Positions 1 through 12,924 of a DNA stretch of 64,000 nucleotides are shown here, one piece after another. Under the pieces are notes generated by a model. The model was not told where the DNA came from. It made no database searches and was given only the letters and a program-made list of their open reading frames with translations. Where the stretch lies: contig JAKQEQ010000038.1 of NCBI GenBank assembly GCA_029556545.1, positions 1 to 64,000 on the forward strand. The letters run 5' to 3'. Numbering within the stretch: the stretch's first letter is position 1; each line of letters begins with the position of its first letter. The DNA is from Candidatus Hydrogenedentota bacterium. Its GTDB lineage: Bacteria > Hydrogenedentota > Hydrogenedentia > Hydrogenedentales > JAGMZX01. The position numbers and the translations under genes are program-made.

Positions 1-1231
1 TGCCTGAGAATGTTCTCGACCACGACGATCGAGTTGTCCACGAGCATGCCGATGGCGATGATCATCGAGACCATCGAGACAATATTCAACGACATACCGA
101 TGAAGAACATGACGACCATCGCCACGACAAGCGAGGTCGGAATGGACAGAGCGACGAGCAGGGTGGGCCGGACCCGGAAAAGAAAGAGGTAAAGGACGAT
201 GATGGCCATGATGCCGCCGTAGATTCCGGAGTCCCGCAGGCGCTTCAGCGCGGTCATGATCAACTCGGACTGGTCGAAGAAGACCTTGGTCTCGACGTCT
301 TCGAACTGCGGGTCCTCCGGCAGGGCGTTAAGCACCTCGCGCACCGCCCGGCACGTGGCCACCGTGTTGGCCTCGGACTCCTTGATCGCGAGCACGAAAG
401 CGCCTCCCTTACGATCGATAGTGGCCTGGCGATTCGGCTCGCGGGTCATGTAGCGGACCCGGGCGACGTCGCCGAGCCGGACGCCGTTCGGCGTGACGAC
501 GATATTGCGGATGTCCTCGAGGTTGCGGTACTCGCCGACCGTGCGCACAAAGTACTTTCGGTCGGCGTCCAGCAATTCCCCGATCGAGAGGTTGAAGCTC
601 GATACGCGCAACGCGGCCACCAACTCATAAAGCCCGAGATTCATGCTGCGCAGCGTGTGCTGGTCGAACTCGATGATCACCTCCGATTCGGGTCGGGTCG
701 TGTAGATGACCACGTTCGCGACCCCGTCGATGCGCCGTAGGCGCGGCTCGAGGATGGTGCGCACGCGATGAATCAGCTCTTCTTCATCGCCTTTCGAGAG
801 CACGGCGAGGGCCACGATGGGAATCGAGCGCGAACTGAATCGCTCGATGAGCACCTGGTCCACGTCCTTGGGCATCCGCAGTTTCAACCGCTCGATCCGG
901 TCCCGGACCTCCGCCGTGGCCTGCGTCATGTTCGTATCGAGGTTGAACCGCAAGTGAATGAATACGCCGTTCGCGTTCGAGATGGTGCGGATGCTGCGCA
1001 GGCCGGGGATAGTGCGGAATTCCCCCTCGGCGGGAATCGTGACCTCCTCCTCGACCTGCTCGGGCGAGGCCCCGATGTAGGGAATGCGGCAGTTGATAAA
1101 AGGCGGGCTGACCTCGGGCAAGAACTGAAGCGGGATGCGCGTCCACGCGATGACGCCCAACGCCAGCATGCACAGACTAAGCATGACGGTGGTAATCGGG
1201 CGCCGTAACGAGAGTTCTACAATCGAGAGTC

Positions 1232-1235
<4 letters not shown>
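1..1235 (-). CDS. RND efflux inner-membrane permease (HAE1/AcrB family), 5' part, cut by window edge
   Basis: The first ~411 residues of a proton-driven drug/solute exporter of the RND superfamily are present; the rest lies left of base 1. The start is GTG at 1235, inside a GTGA overlap with the stop of the upstream permease, which indicates translational coupling. Visible features are the first membrane helix after a short cationic N-terminus (ELSLRRPITTVMLSLCML), the porter-domain stretch with EQVEEEVTIPAEGEFRTIPG, and at the window edge the TM4 motif GMLVDNSIVVVENI with its conserved Asp of the proton relay. Together with the preceding permease it may form a heteromeric pump of the MdtBC type; that is inference. 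Confidence 0.95.
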
Positions 1236-4846
<3,611 letters not shown>

Positions 4847-4927
4847 GGGGAGGCTATCTTACCCTGTATTCGCCGCGGAATACACGGCGCCGGAATGATT
4901 TGGCGCAATGGCGCGCGCGCCGCGCGA

Positions 4928-6205
4928 TCACGTGGCCCCGGCGGCGCGTGCCGCGCGGGCGTTGCGCCGTTCGCCACGGGCCAGCGCCAGCGCTTCGTCC
5001 GCCGTCAGGGAGGCTAGCGCCCCAATCTCCTCCTCCGCCGTCGTGATCTTCACCTGCGAACCCGGTTTCAAGGTGTGTTGCCCGAGGGTCACCACAAGCG
5101 TTTCTTCGTCAAGGCCTTCCATTACCTCGATATGATTGCTGTCTTCGAGGCCGATCTTTATCTCGATGCGATCCGCAACCAGGATCGGATTCTTCTCGGC
5201 GGTCCGATCAGGTGCGGATGCGGCCGGCGCCGACGCCTCGGACTCCGCCGCTTCGGTCGCCGCGGCATCGAGCGCGGCGGAATCCGTCGCCTCACGCACG
5301 ACCATAACGTACTTGCGCGTATTTTCCTCGATCACAGCGTCCTTGGGCAGCATCAGCACATTCGCGTGGGTCTCCATGACCAGTTTGACCCGTGCAAACG
5401 AGCCTTCCCTCAGGAAGGGTCGCGCCTCTTCCTCGAAATCGAGCACCACCTTGACCGTCCCGCTCAGCGGTTCCACGCTCGGGTTAATCCGCCGTACGTG
5501 GGCCGCAAACTCGCGCCCGTCCACCGAATCGATGCTTACCTTGGCAATCTGGTCAAGCCGCAGGCGCGGCAGTTCCTTTTCCGGCGGCATGATGGGCAGG
5601 ATGTAACTGGCGGGGTCCACGATTCGAAACACGGGCACGCCCGTGGCCACCATCTGGCCCTTCTGAATATTGCGGAGGGTGACGACACCGCTAATCGGCG
5701 CCGTTATGGTCTGGTTCTCGAGTTGCAGTTCCTGCAACGCGAGCATCGCCGACGCCTGTTCGTGGGCAAATCGCGTGTTTTCCAGTTCGAAGGGGCTCAG
5801 GATGCCCTCCTTCTGCTGCTCCGCCGCCTTCTCCATGTGAAATTTCGCTTGCTGCACGTTCACCCGCGTCTGGCGAATCTGGGCCTCGAGTTGCTTCGTA
5901 TCCAGCCGCGCCAAGACCTCGCCTTCCCGCACCGCCTGGCCCTCCTCCACAAAGACTTCAAGACACTCGCCGACCCCCTCAGACACCACCTGGACATGCC
6001 GCTCCGCTTCCACGCGGGTCGTCGTCTCAAAATAGGATGAAATATCGCCGCGCGACGGGCGCGCCGCCTCGACCGGCACCAGCACCATCTCATCGAGGCC
6101 GCTGATCCCCGTCTGGTTCGGGCGCATCCCCTGGACCGTGTTGCCGCACCCGGCCGCAAAGACCAGGACGACACACACGCCAAAGCACATCACGATATGT
6201 CGCAT
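4928..6205 (-). CDS. periplasmic adaptor (membrane-fusion) lipoprotein of RND pump
   Basis: A 425-residue HlyD/AcrA-type adaptor that bridges an RND permease to an outer-membrane channel. The start is ATG at 6205 because GGAGG lies 4 nt upstream and a lipoprotein signal follows at once (hydrophobic run ending VFAAGC). The reading frame stays open further upstream, but that part covers the structured leader. The lipoyl/barrel-sandwich half GEGEVLARLDTK-type region, a short helical hairpin (about 100-150), the second lipoyl strand set TITAPISGVVTLRNI and the beta-barrel region LREGSFARVKLVMET follow in the usual order. An Ala/Glu/Ser-rich linker at about 305-340 is unusual. It is the first gene of the efflux operon; no TolC-type gene is visible. 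Confidence 0.92.
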   Translation of the reverse strand: MRHIVMCFGVCVVLVFAAGCGNTVQGMRPNQTGISGLDEMVLVPVEAARPSRGDISSYFETTTRVEAERHVQVVSEGVGECLEVFVEEGQAVREGEVLARLDTKQLEAQIRQTRVNVQQAKFHMEKAAEQQKEGILSPFELENTRFAHEQASAMLALQELQLENQTITAPISGVVTLRNIQKGQMVATGVPVFRIVDPASYILPIMPPEKELPRLRLDQIAKVSIDSVDGREFAAHVRRINPSVEPLSGTVKVVLDFEEEARPFLREGSFARVKLVMETHANVLMLPKDAVIEENTRKYVMVVREATDSAALDAAATEAAESEASAPAASAPDRTAEKNPILVADRIEIKIGLEDSNHIEVMEGLDEETLVVTLGQHTLKPGSQVKITTAEEEIGALASLTADEALALARGERRNARAARAAGAT

Positions 6206-6437
6206 GGAACCTCCGTGCTCATGCCATATTCCCGCGCGCGCCGCCACCACCGACCGCCGAAAGCACAGACTACCCAGCATGAGCCGCCAATAACTACCAT
6301 TTGGACCCCTGATCATTACGTGGGGTTTTGCTTTTCCTGTGTCCGGCAGCCGTCCCTTGGCCCCTCCGGACCTTGTCCGGTTGCAGACTTTGAGGCGCTG
6401 CCGCCACCCACCATTAGCGATTCCTCCCACTAGACTG
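6206..6437 (-). promoter_or_regulatory. long structured 5' leader of the efflux operon
   Basis: About 230 nt separate the predicted transcription start from the adaptor ATG. In the RNA sense this segment can form nested helices: GUGGG (6426-6430) with CCCAC (6320-6324); CGGCAGC (6397-6403) with GCUGCCG (6344-6350); and inside it the hairpin CCGGAC-AAG-GUCCGG (6366-6380). I compared it by eye with SRP RNA, RNase P RNA and guanidine-I riboswitches and it matches none. It could be a cis-regulatory RNA; pairing is seen, function is inference. Confidence 0.45.
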
Positions 6438-6443
6438 CTGTGA

Positions 6444-6472
6444 ATTATACCAGATATTGCGCAAATACACAA
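6444..6472 (-). promoter_or_regulatory. sigma70-type promoter for the efflux operon
   Basis: On the minus strand TTGTGT (6467-6472) is followed after 17 nt by a perfect TATAAT (6444-6449), preceded by TGG, giving an extended -10. It points to the adaptor gene at 6205. The remaining 118 nt up to the alaS stop hold nothing recognisable. Confidence 0.75.
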
Positions 6473-6590
6473 CATTTTGTTGCATGTCAGCTCGATAAGT
6501 ACAAGATATAGCGTCTAACCGAGCGGCATGGCCACCATGGGTGCCATAGGTTGTATCCCATGACATGGGATTCCGGACAAATCTCAGCCG

Positions 6591-9221
6591 CTACGGAAGA
6601 AGCCCGCGCACGACTTCGGCCGCTTGGGCGATGCATTCGGGCAGCCTGGACACGTCCTTTCCGCCAGCCTGGGCCATGTCGGGCCGACCGCCGCCGCCGC
6701 CGCCCACGATGGGCGCGAGTTCCTTGACGATGTCGCCCGCCTTGATGCGCCCGGTCAGGTCCTTGCTCACGCCGACACACAGCGAGACCTTGTCATCCTG
6801 CGCGGCGGTGAGCACGATCACGCCGCTGCCCAGGCGATCGCGCAAGTTGTCAAGCACCGCGCGCAGCCCCTTCGCGTCTTGTCCCGGCGCCTCCGCCGCA
6901 AGCACCTTCACGCCGTTGATCTCGCGGATCTGGCTCATGTAATCGACTGCGGCGCCGGTGGCCGCGGCCTGTTTCCACTTCTCGACCTCGCGCTGGAGGC
7001 GGCGATTCTCGTCGAGAACGGCACGGACGCGCTCTTCGACCTCGTCCGCGTTGGCGCTGAGCAGCCGGGCGAGGTGGATCAGTTGCCGGTCCCGCGCCTG
7101 GAGCGCATCGACGCAGGGCTCGCCGCACACGGCTTCGATGCGCCGCACGCCGGCGGAGATCGCCGATTCCGCGAGAATCTTGAAGTAGCCGATCACCCCG
7201 GTGCGCGGCACGTGCGTCCCGCCGCAGAGCTCGAGGCTGACATCGCCCACCTCGACAACGCGGACCACGTCCTCGTATTTCTCGCCGAAAAGGGCCATCG
7301 CGCCCGCGGCGCGCGCCTCCTCGAGCCGCCGCTGCGCGGTCTGCACCGGTTCGTCTCTGCGGATGTATTCGTTCACGAGCCGCTCGATATCGAGCAGGCG
7401 GTCCAGGTCGATGCCCTCGAAGTGGGTGAAGTCGAATCGGAGCCGGTCCGGCGCGACAAGCGAGCCCGCCTGGTGGACGTGGTCGCCGAGCACGTTTCGG
7501 AGCGCGGCCTGGAGCAGGTGCGTGGCGGTGTGGTGGTTCATGACGGCGGCGCGGCGCGGCGCATCGACAAAGGCGTCCACCTTGTCGCCCACGCACAGAA
7601 CGCCCCGCAACATGCGGCCTTTGTGCACGGTCATTTTGCCGACAGGCCGCCGGGTCTCGGTAATTTGCGCGTTACCGTTCACCGCGTCGAATACGCCCAC
7701 GTCGCCCACCTGACCGCCGGCCTCGGCATAGAACGGCGTCGCATCGAGGACAAACTCCGCCTCCTGGCCTTCCGAGGCGTGATCGACCCACTCGCCGCCG
7801 ATGATAATCGCCTGGATGGTGGCCTGTCCGCTCACGGCCTCGTAGCCGATGAAACGGGTCTCGCCGACCTCGTCATGCACGTGCCGGTAGACCGGCGCGA
7901 TGGCGTCCTGCCCGCTGCCGGCCCAGGCACTGCGCGCTTTCTCGCGCTGGCGTTCCATGGCGGCCTCGAACCCGGCGCGGTCCAGGGTGTACCCGCGGTC
8001 ATCGGCGATATCCTGCGTCAGATCGAGCGGGAACCCATACGTATCGTAGAGACGGAACAACTCCTCGCCCGGTACGACCTTCGCCCCGTTCCTGTCCATC
8101 TTCTCGAAGACGTCGTCGAGGAGGTCCATGCCGCGAGCGAGCGCGCCCGCGAAGCGATCCTCCTCGATATGGATGATCTTCTCGATTTGGACGCGCCCCT
8201 CGACCAGTTCGGGATACTGCTGCCCCATACGGTCGATGACCGTGTGGCAGACCTGGTGCAGGAACGGCTTCTCGAGCCCGAGTTCGCGCCCGAAGCGCGC
8301 GGCCCGCCGCAACAGTCGCCGCTCGACGTAGCCGCGCCCTTCGTTTGAGGGCAGGATGCCGTCGGCGATCATGAACGAGAGGGCGCGCACGTGGTCCGCA
8401 ATCACGCGAAACGGCACGGGCCGCTCGTCATAGCGCACCTTCGTAAGTGCCTGGGTCGCCTCGATAATCGGGAAGATGCCGTCTGTGTCGAAGACGGTAT
8501 CCTTCTGCTGGAGCAGGGCTGCGAGGCGTTCGAGACCCATGCCCGTGTCGATGCCGCGGTTCTTGAGCGGGGGCCGCGATCCGTCGAGTTGTTGGTCGAA
8601 TTGGGGGAATACGAGGTTCCAGAACTCGAGAAAACGCTCGTTCGGGTCATTTTCGAGGGTGGCGTTCGGGTCGATGGCCGCGCCCCGATCGTAGAGCAGT
8701 TCCGAGCACGGCCCGCACGCGCCGGTGTCGCCCGCGGGGCCCCAGAAATTGTCCTTGGCGCCCAAGCGTGCGATGCGCGATACCGGCACGCCGATTTCCC
8801 GCTCCCAGATGGCGTAGGCCTCGTCGTCTTGCTCGAATACGGACACCCAGATGGCGTCGGCGGGCAATTTCAGGACCTGCGTGCTGTACTCCCACGCCCA
8901 CTGGATGGCCTCGCGCTTGAAGTAGTCGCCGAACGAAAAATTGCCCAGCATCTCGAAAAAGGTGAGGTGACGCGAGGTCTTGCCGACTTCATCCAGGTCG
9001 TTCGCCTTGCCGCCCGCGCGCAGGCACTTCTGCGACGTGGCCGCGCGGCGATACGGGACGGGAACCTCGCCCGAGTAATAGGGCTTGAACTGGACCATGC
9101 CCGCGCTCGTGAACAGTAGCGTCGGATCGTTGCGCGGCACGAGCGTGTCGCTGCGCTCGACCACGTGGCCGCGCTGCCGAAAGAAATCGAGGAAACCTGC
9201 CCTTATGTCGTCGCTTTTCAC
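6591..9221 (-). CDS. alaS: alanine--tRNA ligase
   Basis: Class II synthetase charging tRNA-Ala in the cytoplasm, 876 residues from the chosen GTG start, the typical length of the family. The protein begins VKSDDIRAGFLDFFRQRGH, the usual AlaRS start; a GGGAG ribosome site lies about 9 nt upstream. The frame stays open upstream, but that stretch has no family similarity. Visible are the class II motif region NDPTLLFTSAGMVQFKPYY, the editing-domain zinc site HHTATHLLQAALRNVLGDH with CGGTH further on, and a Gly-rich C-terminal DHHA1-type tail (GGGGGGRPDMAQAGG). It is divergent from the peptidase gene at 9384. Confidence 0.97.
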   Translation of the reverse strand: MKSDDIRAGFLDFFRQRGHVVERSDTLVPRNDPTLLFTSAGMVQFKPYYSGEVPVPYRRAATSQKCLRAGGKANDLDEVGKTSRHLTFFEMLGNFSFGDYFKREAIQWAWEYSTQVLKLPADAIWVSVFEQDDEAYAIWEREIGVPVSRIARLGAKDNFWGPAGDTGACGPCSELLYDRGAAIDPNATLENDPNERFLEFWNLVFPQFDQQLDGSRPPLKNRGIDTGMGLERLAALLQQKDTVFDTDGIFPIIEATQALTKVRYDERPVPFRVIADHVRALSFMIADGILPSNEGRGYVERRLLRRAARFGRELGLEKPFLHQVCHTVIDRMGQQYPELVEGRVQIEKIIHIEEDRFAGALARGMDLLDDVFEKMDRNGAKVVPGEELFRLYDTYGFPLDLTQDIADDRGYTLDRAGFEAAMERQREKARSAWAGSGQDAIAPVYRHVHDEVGETRFIGYEAVSGQATIQAIIIGGEWVDHASEGQEAEFVLDATPFYAEAGGQVGDVGVFDAVNGNAQITETRRPVGKMTVHKGRMLRGVLCVGDKVDAFVDAPRRAAVMNHHTATHLLQAALRNVLGDHVHQAGSLVAPDRLRFDFTHFEGIDLDRLLDIERLVNEYIRRDEPVQTAQRRLEEARAAGAMALFGEKYEDVVRVVEVGDVSLELCGGTHVPRTGVIGYFKILAESAISAGVRRIEAVCGEPCVDALQARDRQLIHLARLLSANADEVEERVRAVLDENRRLQREVEKWKQAAATGAAVDYMSQIREINGVKVLAAEAPGQDAKGLRAVLDNLRDRLGSGVIVLTAAQDDKVSLCVGVSKDLTGRIKAGDIVKELAPIVGGGGGGRPDMAQAGGKDVSRLPECIAQAAEVVRGLLP

Positions 9222-9383
9222 CGTAATCTGCTCCCGCTTCGACTCGAAGAAATGGGGAATACGCCAGTTTATCAAATCTATGCGCATCCGCGCACTTCGC
9301 GAACACTCACGGACGATGGGGGCGTGCATAAGCGGCGCGCGTTCGCTACAATCCTTCGACAACAACGGAAGGACACGCGCTGC

Positions 9384-11189
9384 ATGGCCAAGACGAAACG
9401 CATCCCGGATCGCGGCGAACTGCGCCTGGCGGATACCTGGGACCTCAAGAAGTTGTTCCGCTCGGACGCGGCTTGGGAGAATGGGTATGCCAAACTAGCG
9501 GACATGATCCCCCTGTTCGCGAGGTTTAAGGGGAGGCTCGGGCAGTCGGCGAAGATGTTGCGCGACTGCTGCGATTTTGATGTCGCGTTCAACCGGCTCG
9601 GGGAGAATCTCGGCGTTTACGCCTACCTGAAGTCCACGGAAGACGTGACGGACGACCGCTACCAGGGCATGCTCGCGCGATTCACCTATCTGGCCACGCA
9701 GGCGAGCGAGGCGGCGAGTTTCATCGCGCCCGAGATTCGCGCCATCCCGAGGAAGAAGATGGACGCTTTCCTGAAGCATCCGTTGATCAAGCCCCACCGT
9801 TTTCAATTAGAGAAATTGCTCCGCTACCGCCCGCACATCCTGTCTGAGAAAGAAGAGCGGGTACTGGCGATGCAGGGCGAGGTCGCGGGCACGGCGGGCA
9901 AGGTCTTCGGGCAGTTGAACGACGCGGACCTGAGGTTCGGGTTCGTGACCAACGAGAGGGGCGAGCGGATCGAACTGACACAGGGCACGTTCCGCAGCCT
10001 GCTCGAATCGCCGAAGCGCTCCGTGCGCAAGAAGGCCTTCGGCCTGTTCTACGCCCAGTATGACACACACAAGAACACGCTCGCGGCGACCTTAAGCGGC
10101 GCCGTCCTGCAGGACGTCTATCACGCCCGCGTGCGGAACCATCCTTCCGCGATCGAAGCGGCGCTCTTCGGCGACAAAGTCCCCGCGGCGGTCTATGAGA
10201 GCCTGATCCAGGCGGTGCGCGCGAACCTCGAGACCGTGTACCGGTACCTGGAACTGCGCCGCCGCGTATTGCGCCTCCCCGATATCCACATGTACGACAC
10301 CTATGTACCCCTCGTGCGCGCGGGGAGAACGCGCATGCCCTACGCCAAGGCCGTGGAGCATATCTGCGCCGCGCTGGCGCCGCTCGGCGAGAACTACGTG
10401 AAGACGCTGCGGCAGGGACTCTTGACCGGGCGCTGGGTGGACCGTTACGAGAATCGCAACAAGCGCAGCGGCGCGTTTTCCTACGGGACCTACGATTCGC
10501 CCCCCTACATCATGATGAATTACAAGGATGACGTGCTCGACAGCATGTTCACACTCGCGCACGAGGCCGGCCACTCGATGCACTCGTATTACAGCCGGAA
10601 ACACCAACCCTACCAGGATTCGCATTACAGCATCTTCGTGGCGGAGGTCGCCTCGACGTTCAATGAGCAGTTGCTGAGCGGCCACCTGCTTGAACGCGCG
10701 CGGGAACGGCGCGCCCGGGCGCGCCTGATCAGCCGCGAGATTGACGAGATTCGGGGCACCATCGTGCGCCAGACCATGTTCGCGGAGTACGAGAAGATAC
10801 TCCACGCCGCAGCGGAGGCCGGCGAACCGCTTACGGTCGAGCGCCTGCGCCAGGAGTACGGCAAGTTGCTGCGCGACTACTTCGGGCCGGATTTTGCGCT
10901 CGACCCGGCGCTTGAACTCGAGGGGCTGCGTATCCCCCATTTCTACAGCGCTTTTTATGTCTACAAGTACGCGACGGGCCTCTCCGCCGCAATTGCCCTG
11001 TCCCGGGCCGTGCTCGAAGAGGGAGTGCGGGCGCGCGACCGTTACCTCACGTTTCTCTCGAGCGGCGGCTCAGCCTATCCCCTCGACCAATTGCGGGCGG
11101 CGGGCGTCGACCTGGAGAAGCCGGACGCCGTCGCCGCGGCTATGACGCGTTTCCGCGAACTGGTCGAGGAACTGGAGACCTTGCTATAA
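9384..11189 (+). CDS. pepF: oligoendopeptidase F (M3 family zinc peptidase)
   Basis: A 601-residue cytoplasmic metallopeptidase that cleaves oligopeptides. The start at 9384 follows a GGAAGGA site; the open frame continues upstream into alaS DNA but has no family similarity there. The zinc site is TLAHEAGHSMHSYYS (HEAGH) at about residues 390-404, followed by the downstream glutamate region SIFVAEVASTFNEQLL, and FYVYKYATGLSAAIALS near the C-terminus, all typical of PepF/M3B. No signal peptide is present. Confidence 0.95.
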   Translation: MAKTKRIPDRGELRLADTWDLKKLFRSDAAWENGYAKLADMIPLFARFKGRLGQSAKMLRDCCDFDVAFNRLGENLGVYAYLKSTEDVTDDRYQGMLARFTYLATQASEAASFIAPEIRAIPRKKMDAFLKHPLIKPHRFQLEKLLRYRPHILSEKEERVLAMQGEVAGTAGKVFGQLNDADLRFGFVTNERGERIELTQGTFRSLLESPKRSVRKKAFGLFYAQYDTHKNTLAATLSGAVLQDVYHARVRNHPSAIEAALFGDKVPAAVYESLIQAVRANLETVYRYLELRRRVLRLPDIHMYDTYVPLVRAGRTRMPYAKAVEHICAALAPLGENYVKTLRQGLLTGRWVDRYENRNKRSGAFSYGTYDSPPYIMMNYKDDVLDSMFTLAHEAGHSMHSYYSRKHQPYQDSHYSIFVAEVASTFNEQLLSGHLLERARERRARARLISREIDEIRGTIVRQTMFAEYEKILHAAAEAGEPLTVERLRQEYGKLLRDYFGPDFALDPALELEGLRIPHFYSAFYVYKYATGLSAAIALSRAVLEEGVRARDRYLTFLSSGGSAYPLDQLRAAGVDLEKPDAVAAAMTRFRELVEELETLL

Positions 11190-11254
11190 CGTGGACCGGG
11201 GGAACGGCGCATACGCGGAGCGCGCGTTCCATTTTTCCAGGAAGGAGACCAGAA

Positions 11255-12787
11255 ATGCGCATGATTTGTCTTACCCTGACCCCGCTGGCCTTCACCGCGT
11301 TGGCGGTGAACGCGCAACCGCTTGCGGCGGACTCCTTGGACGCGCTGACGCGCCAACAGGACTACGAGGCGCGGCGCGCCAGCAGTTCGCACGAGGACAT
11401 CACGCGCAACGGCGACGCGCGCGGCATCGACAAGGGCGAGACGCTGGTCCTCATGGAGGAAGAAGGGCCGGGCGTCGTCACGCACATCTGGCACACCATC
11501 GGCTCGTATGACCTGTTTCATGGCCGCTCGCTGGTGTTGCGCGTCTATTACGATGGCAACGAACTCCCGAGCGTCCAGTCGCCCCTCGGCGATTTTTTCG
11601 GGATCGGACATGCCGCGTGGCGCAACCTGACCTCGCTCCCCGTCACGGTAACCTCCCACGGGCGCAGCCGTTCCTGTTACTGGCGCATGCCGTTCCGCGA
11701 TTCCATCAAAATTACCGTGACGAACGACTCCGAGATGCACGACGTGGACTCCTTCTACTATTACGTGGACTGGCAGAAACATGAACGCCTGCCGGAGGAC
11801 ACGGCGTACTTCCACGCCCGCTACCGCCAGGAGTTTCCGGCAAGACCCGGCAATTACACGATCCTCGATACCCGGGGCCGCGGCCACTACGTCGGAACGG
11901 TCTATTCGGCGCATCAGATGGAGTCGGGCTGGTTCGGCGAAGGCGACGATTTCTTCTATATTGACGGGGCGGAAGCACCGCAACTGCGCGGCACGGGCAC
12001 GGAAGACTATTTCAACGACGCCTGGGGCTTCCGCGAGTTCTGCGCGCCCTATTTCGGCGTGCCGATTTACGAGGGCGTCTTGACCGGCGACCGCGTCACG
12101 GCCTATCGCTGGCACATCCCGGACCCGGTACCGTTCAGGGAGTCCCTGCGCGTGGTCATCGAACACCGGGGCAGCGTCTTCAACGATCGCGCCAGCCTCG
12201 CCAATTTCGAACTCGGCAACTTCGAGGAACGCTCGGATTGGCTTAGCTCGGTTGCGTTCTGGTACCAGTACCCCCCGGCGCACGTTGACGAGCCGCTGCC
12301 GCCCGCGGCGGAACGTGTCGCCCCCTATCGCATGATCAAGGGCTCCGACCTGACCTACCGCGCCGACCCGCCGTTCCTGGTCATGGCCATGGACCCGTTC
12401 CTGGCTTACATTCCGGGCGTGGCCGACGCGAAGATCGAATTCGACCTCGAAATCCCGGAGGATGGGCGCTACCAGATCAGCGGCGTATTCCTGTATGGCA
12501 TTCCGTGCGGCGTGTATCAGCCGTACCTCGATGACAAACCCGTCGGCGGCCCGCGCGATTTCGTCATGGGGCAATACGACCCTTATTGGACCTCCCTCGA
12601 TACGCATGATCTCAAGGCTGGCACGCACACGCTCCGTTTCGAGGGAACCGGCAAGCCGTCGCCGAACGCCCGCGTGCTCCTGCCGAACATGAACGGACTG
12701 GGCGTCGCGGCGCTGGTGCTGCTGCGCTTGGACGACATGGAAGGCTATGTGGCGGTTCGCGACCGACTGCTGGAAGAGAAGAAGTAG
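11255..12787 (+). CDS. secreted DUF2961 / GH172-type protein
   Basis: A 510-residue exported protein of the DUF2961 family, now counted as glycoside hydrolase family 172 (members act on alpha-D-fructofuranoside or arabinofuranoside linkages). The start follows AAGGAGACC. Residues 1-25 are a signal peptide ending near NAQPLAA. Typical stretches are GPGVVTHIWHTIGSYDLF, LPFRDSIKITVTND-like MPFRDSIKITVTNDS, and GTGTEDYFNDAWGF, which holds the acidic active-site residues of the family. A beta-sandwich C-terminal part ends in RLDDMEGYVAVRDRL. The substrate cannot be told from sequence. It heads a set of plus-strand sugar genes. Confidence 0.88.
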   Translation: MRMICLTLTPLAFTALAVNAQPLAADSLDALTRQQDYEARRASSSHEDITRNGDARGIDKGETLVLMEEEGPGVVTHIWHTIGSYDLFHGRSLVLRVYYDGNELPSVQSPLGDFFGIGHAAWRNLTSLPVTVTSHGRSRSCYWRMPFRDSIKITVTNDSEMHDVDSFYYYVDWQKHERLPEDTAYFHARYRQEFPARPGNYTILDTRGRGHYVGTVYSAHQMESGWFGEGDDFFYIDGAEAPQLRGTGTEDYFNDAWGFREFCAPYFGVPIYEGVLTGDRVTAYRWHIPDPVPFRESLRVVIEHRGSVFNDRASLANFELGNFEERSDWLSSVAFWYQYPPAHVDEPLPPAAERVAPYRMIKGSDLTYRADPPFLVMAMDPFLAYIPGVADAKIEFDLEIPEDGRYQISGVFLYGIPCGVYQPYLDDKPVGGPRDFVMGQYDPYWTSLDTHDLKAGTHTLRFEGTGKPSPNARVLLPNMNGLGVAALVLLRLDDMEGYVAVRDRLLEEKK

Positions 12788-12880
12788 GCGGCCAGTGGTG
12801 AGCGGTGATGGATCGAGTACGAGTGCGAGTGCGAGGACGAGTACGAAACGGGGCGCCGTGCAACGGTTCGTGTGGTCCAC

Positions 12881-12886
12881 TATAAT
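12881..12886 (+). promoter_or_regulatory. possible -10 element before the sugar isomerase operon
   Basis: A perfect TATAAT stands 38 nt before the ATG of the TIM-barrel gene. No convincing -35 is seen at the right distance. Upstream (12808-12845) is a short GAGTACGAG/GAGTGCGAG direct repeat tract. Confidence 0.35.
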
Positions 12887-12924
12887 AATCGCCGGTTGAA
12901 CCGGGGAGCGGGTGAGGAGAGGCC

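Noticed and set aside
6320-6430. Leader region as SRP RNA, RNase P RNA or guanidine-I riboswitch
   Set aside because: Short resemblances (AACCCCAC, GGUCCGGA) are present, but the conserved cores of these RNAs are missing.
6206-6475. Extension of the adaptor protein to 6475
   Set aside because: It would remove the lipoprotein signal from the N-terminus and covers the promoter and leader.
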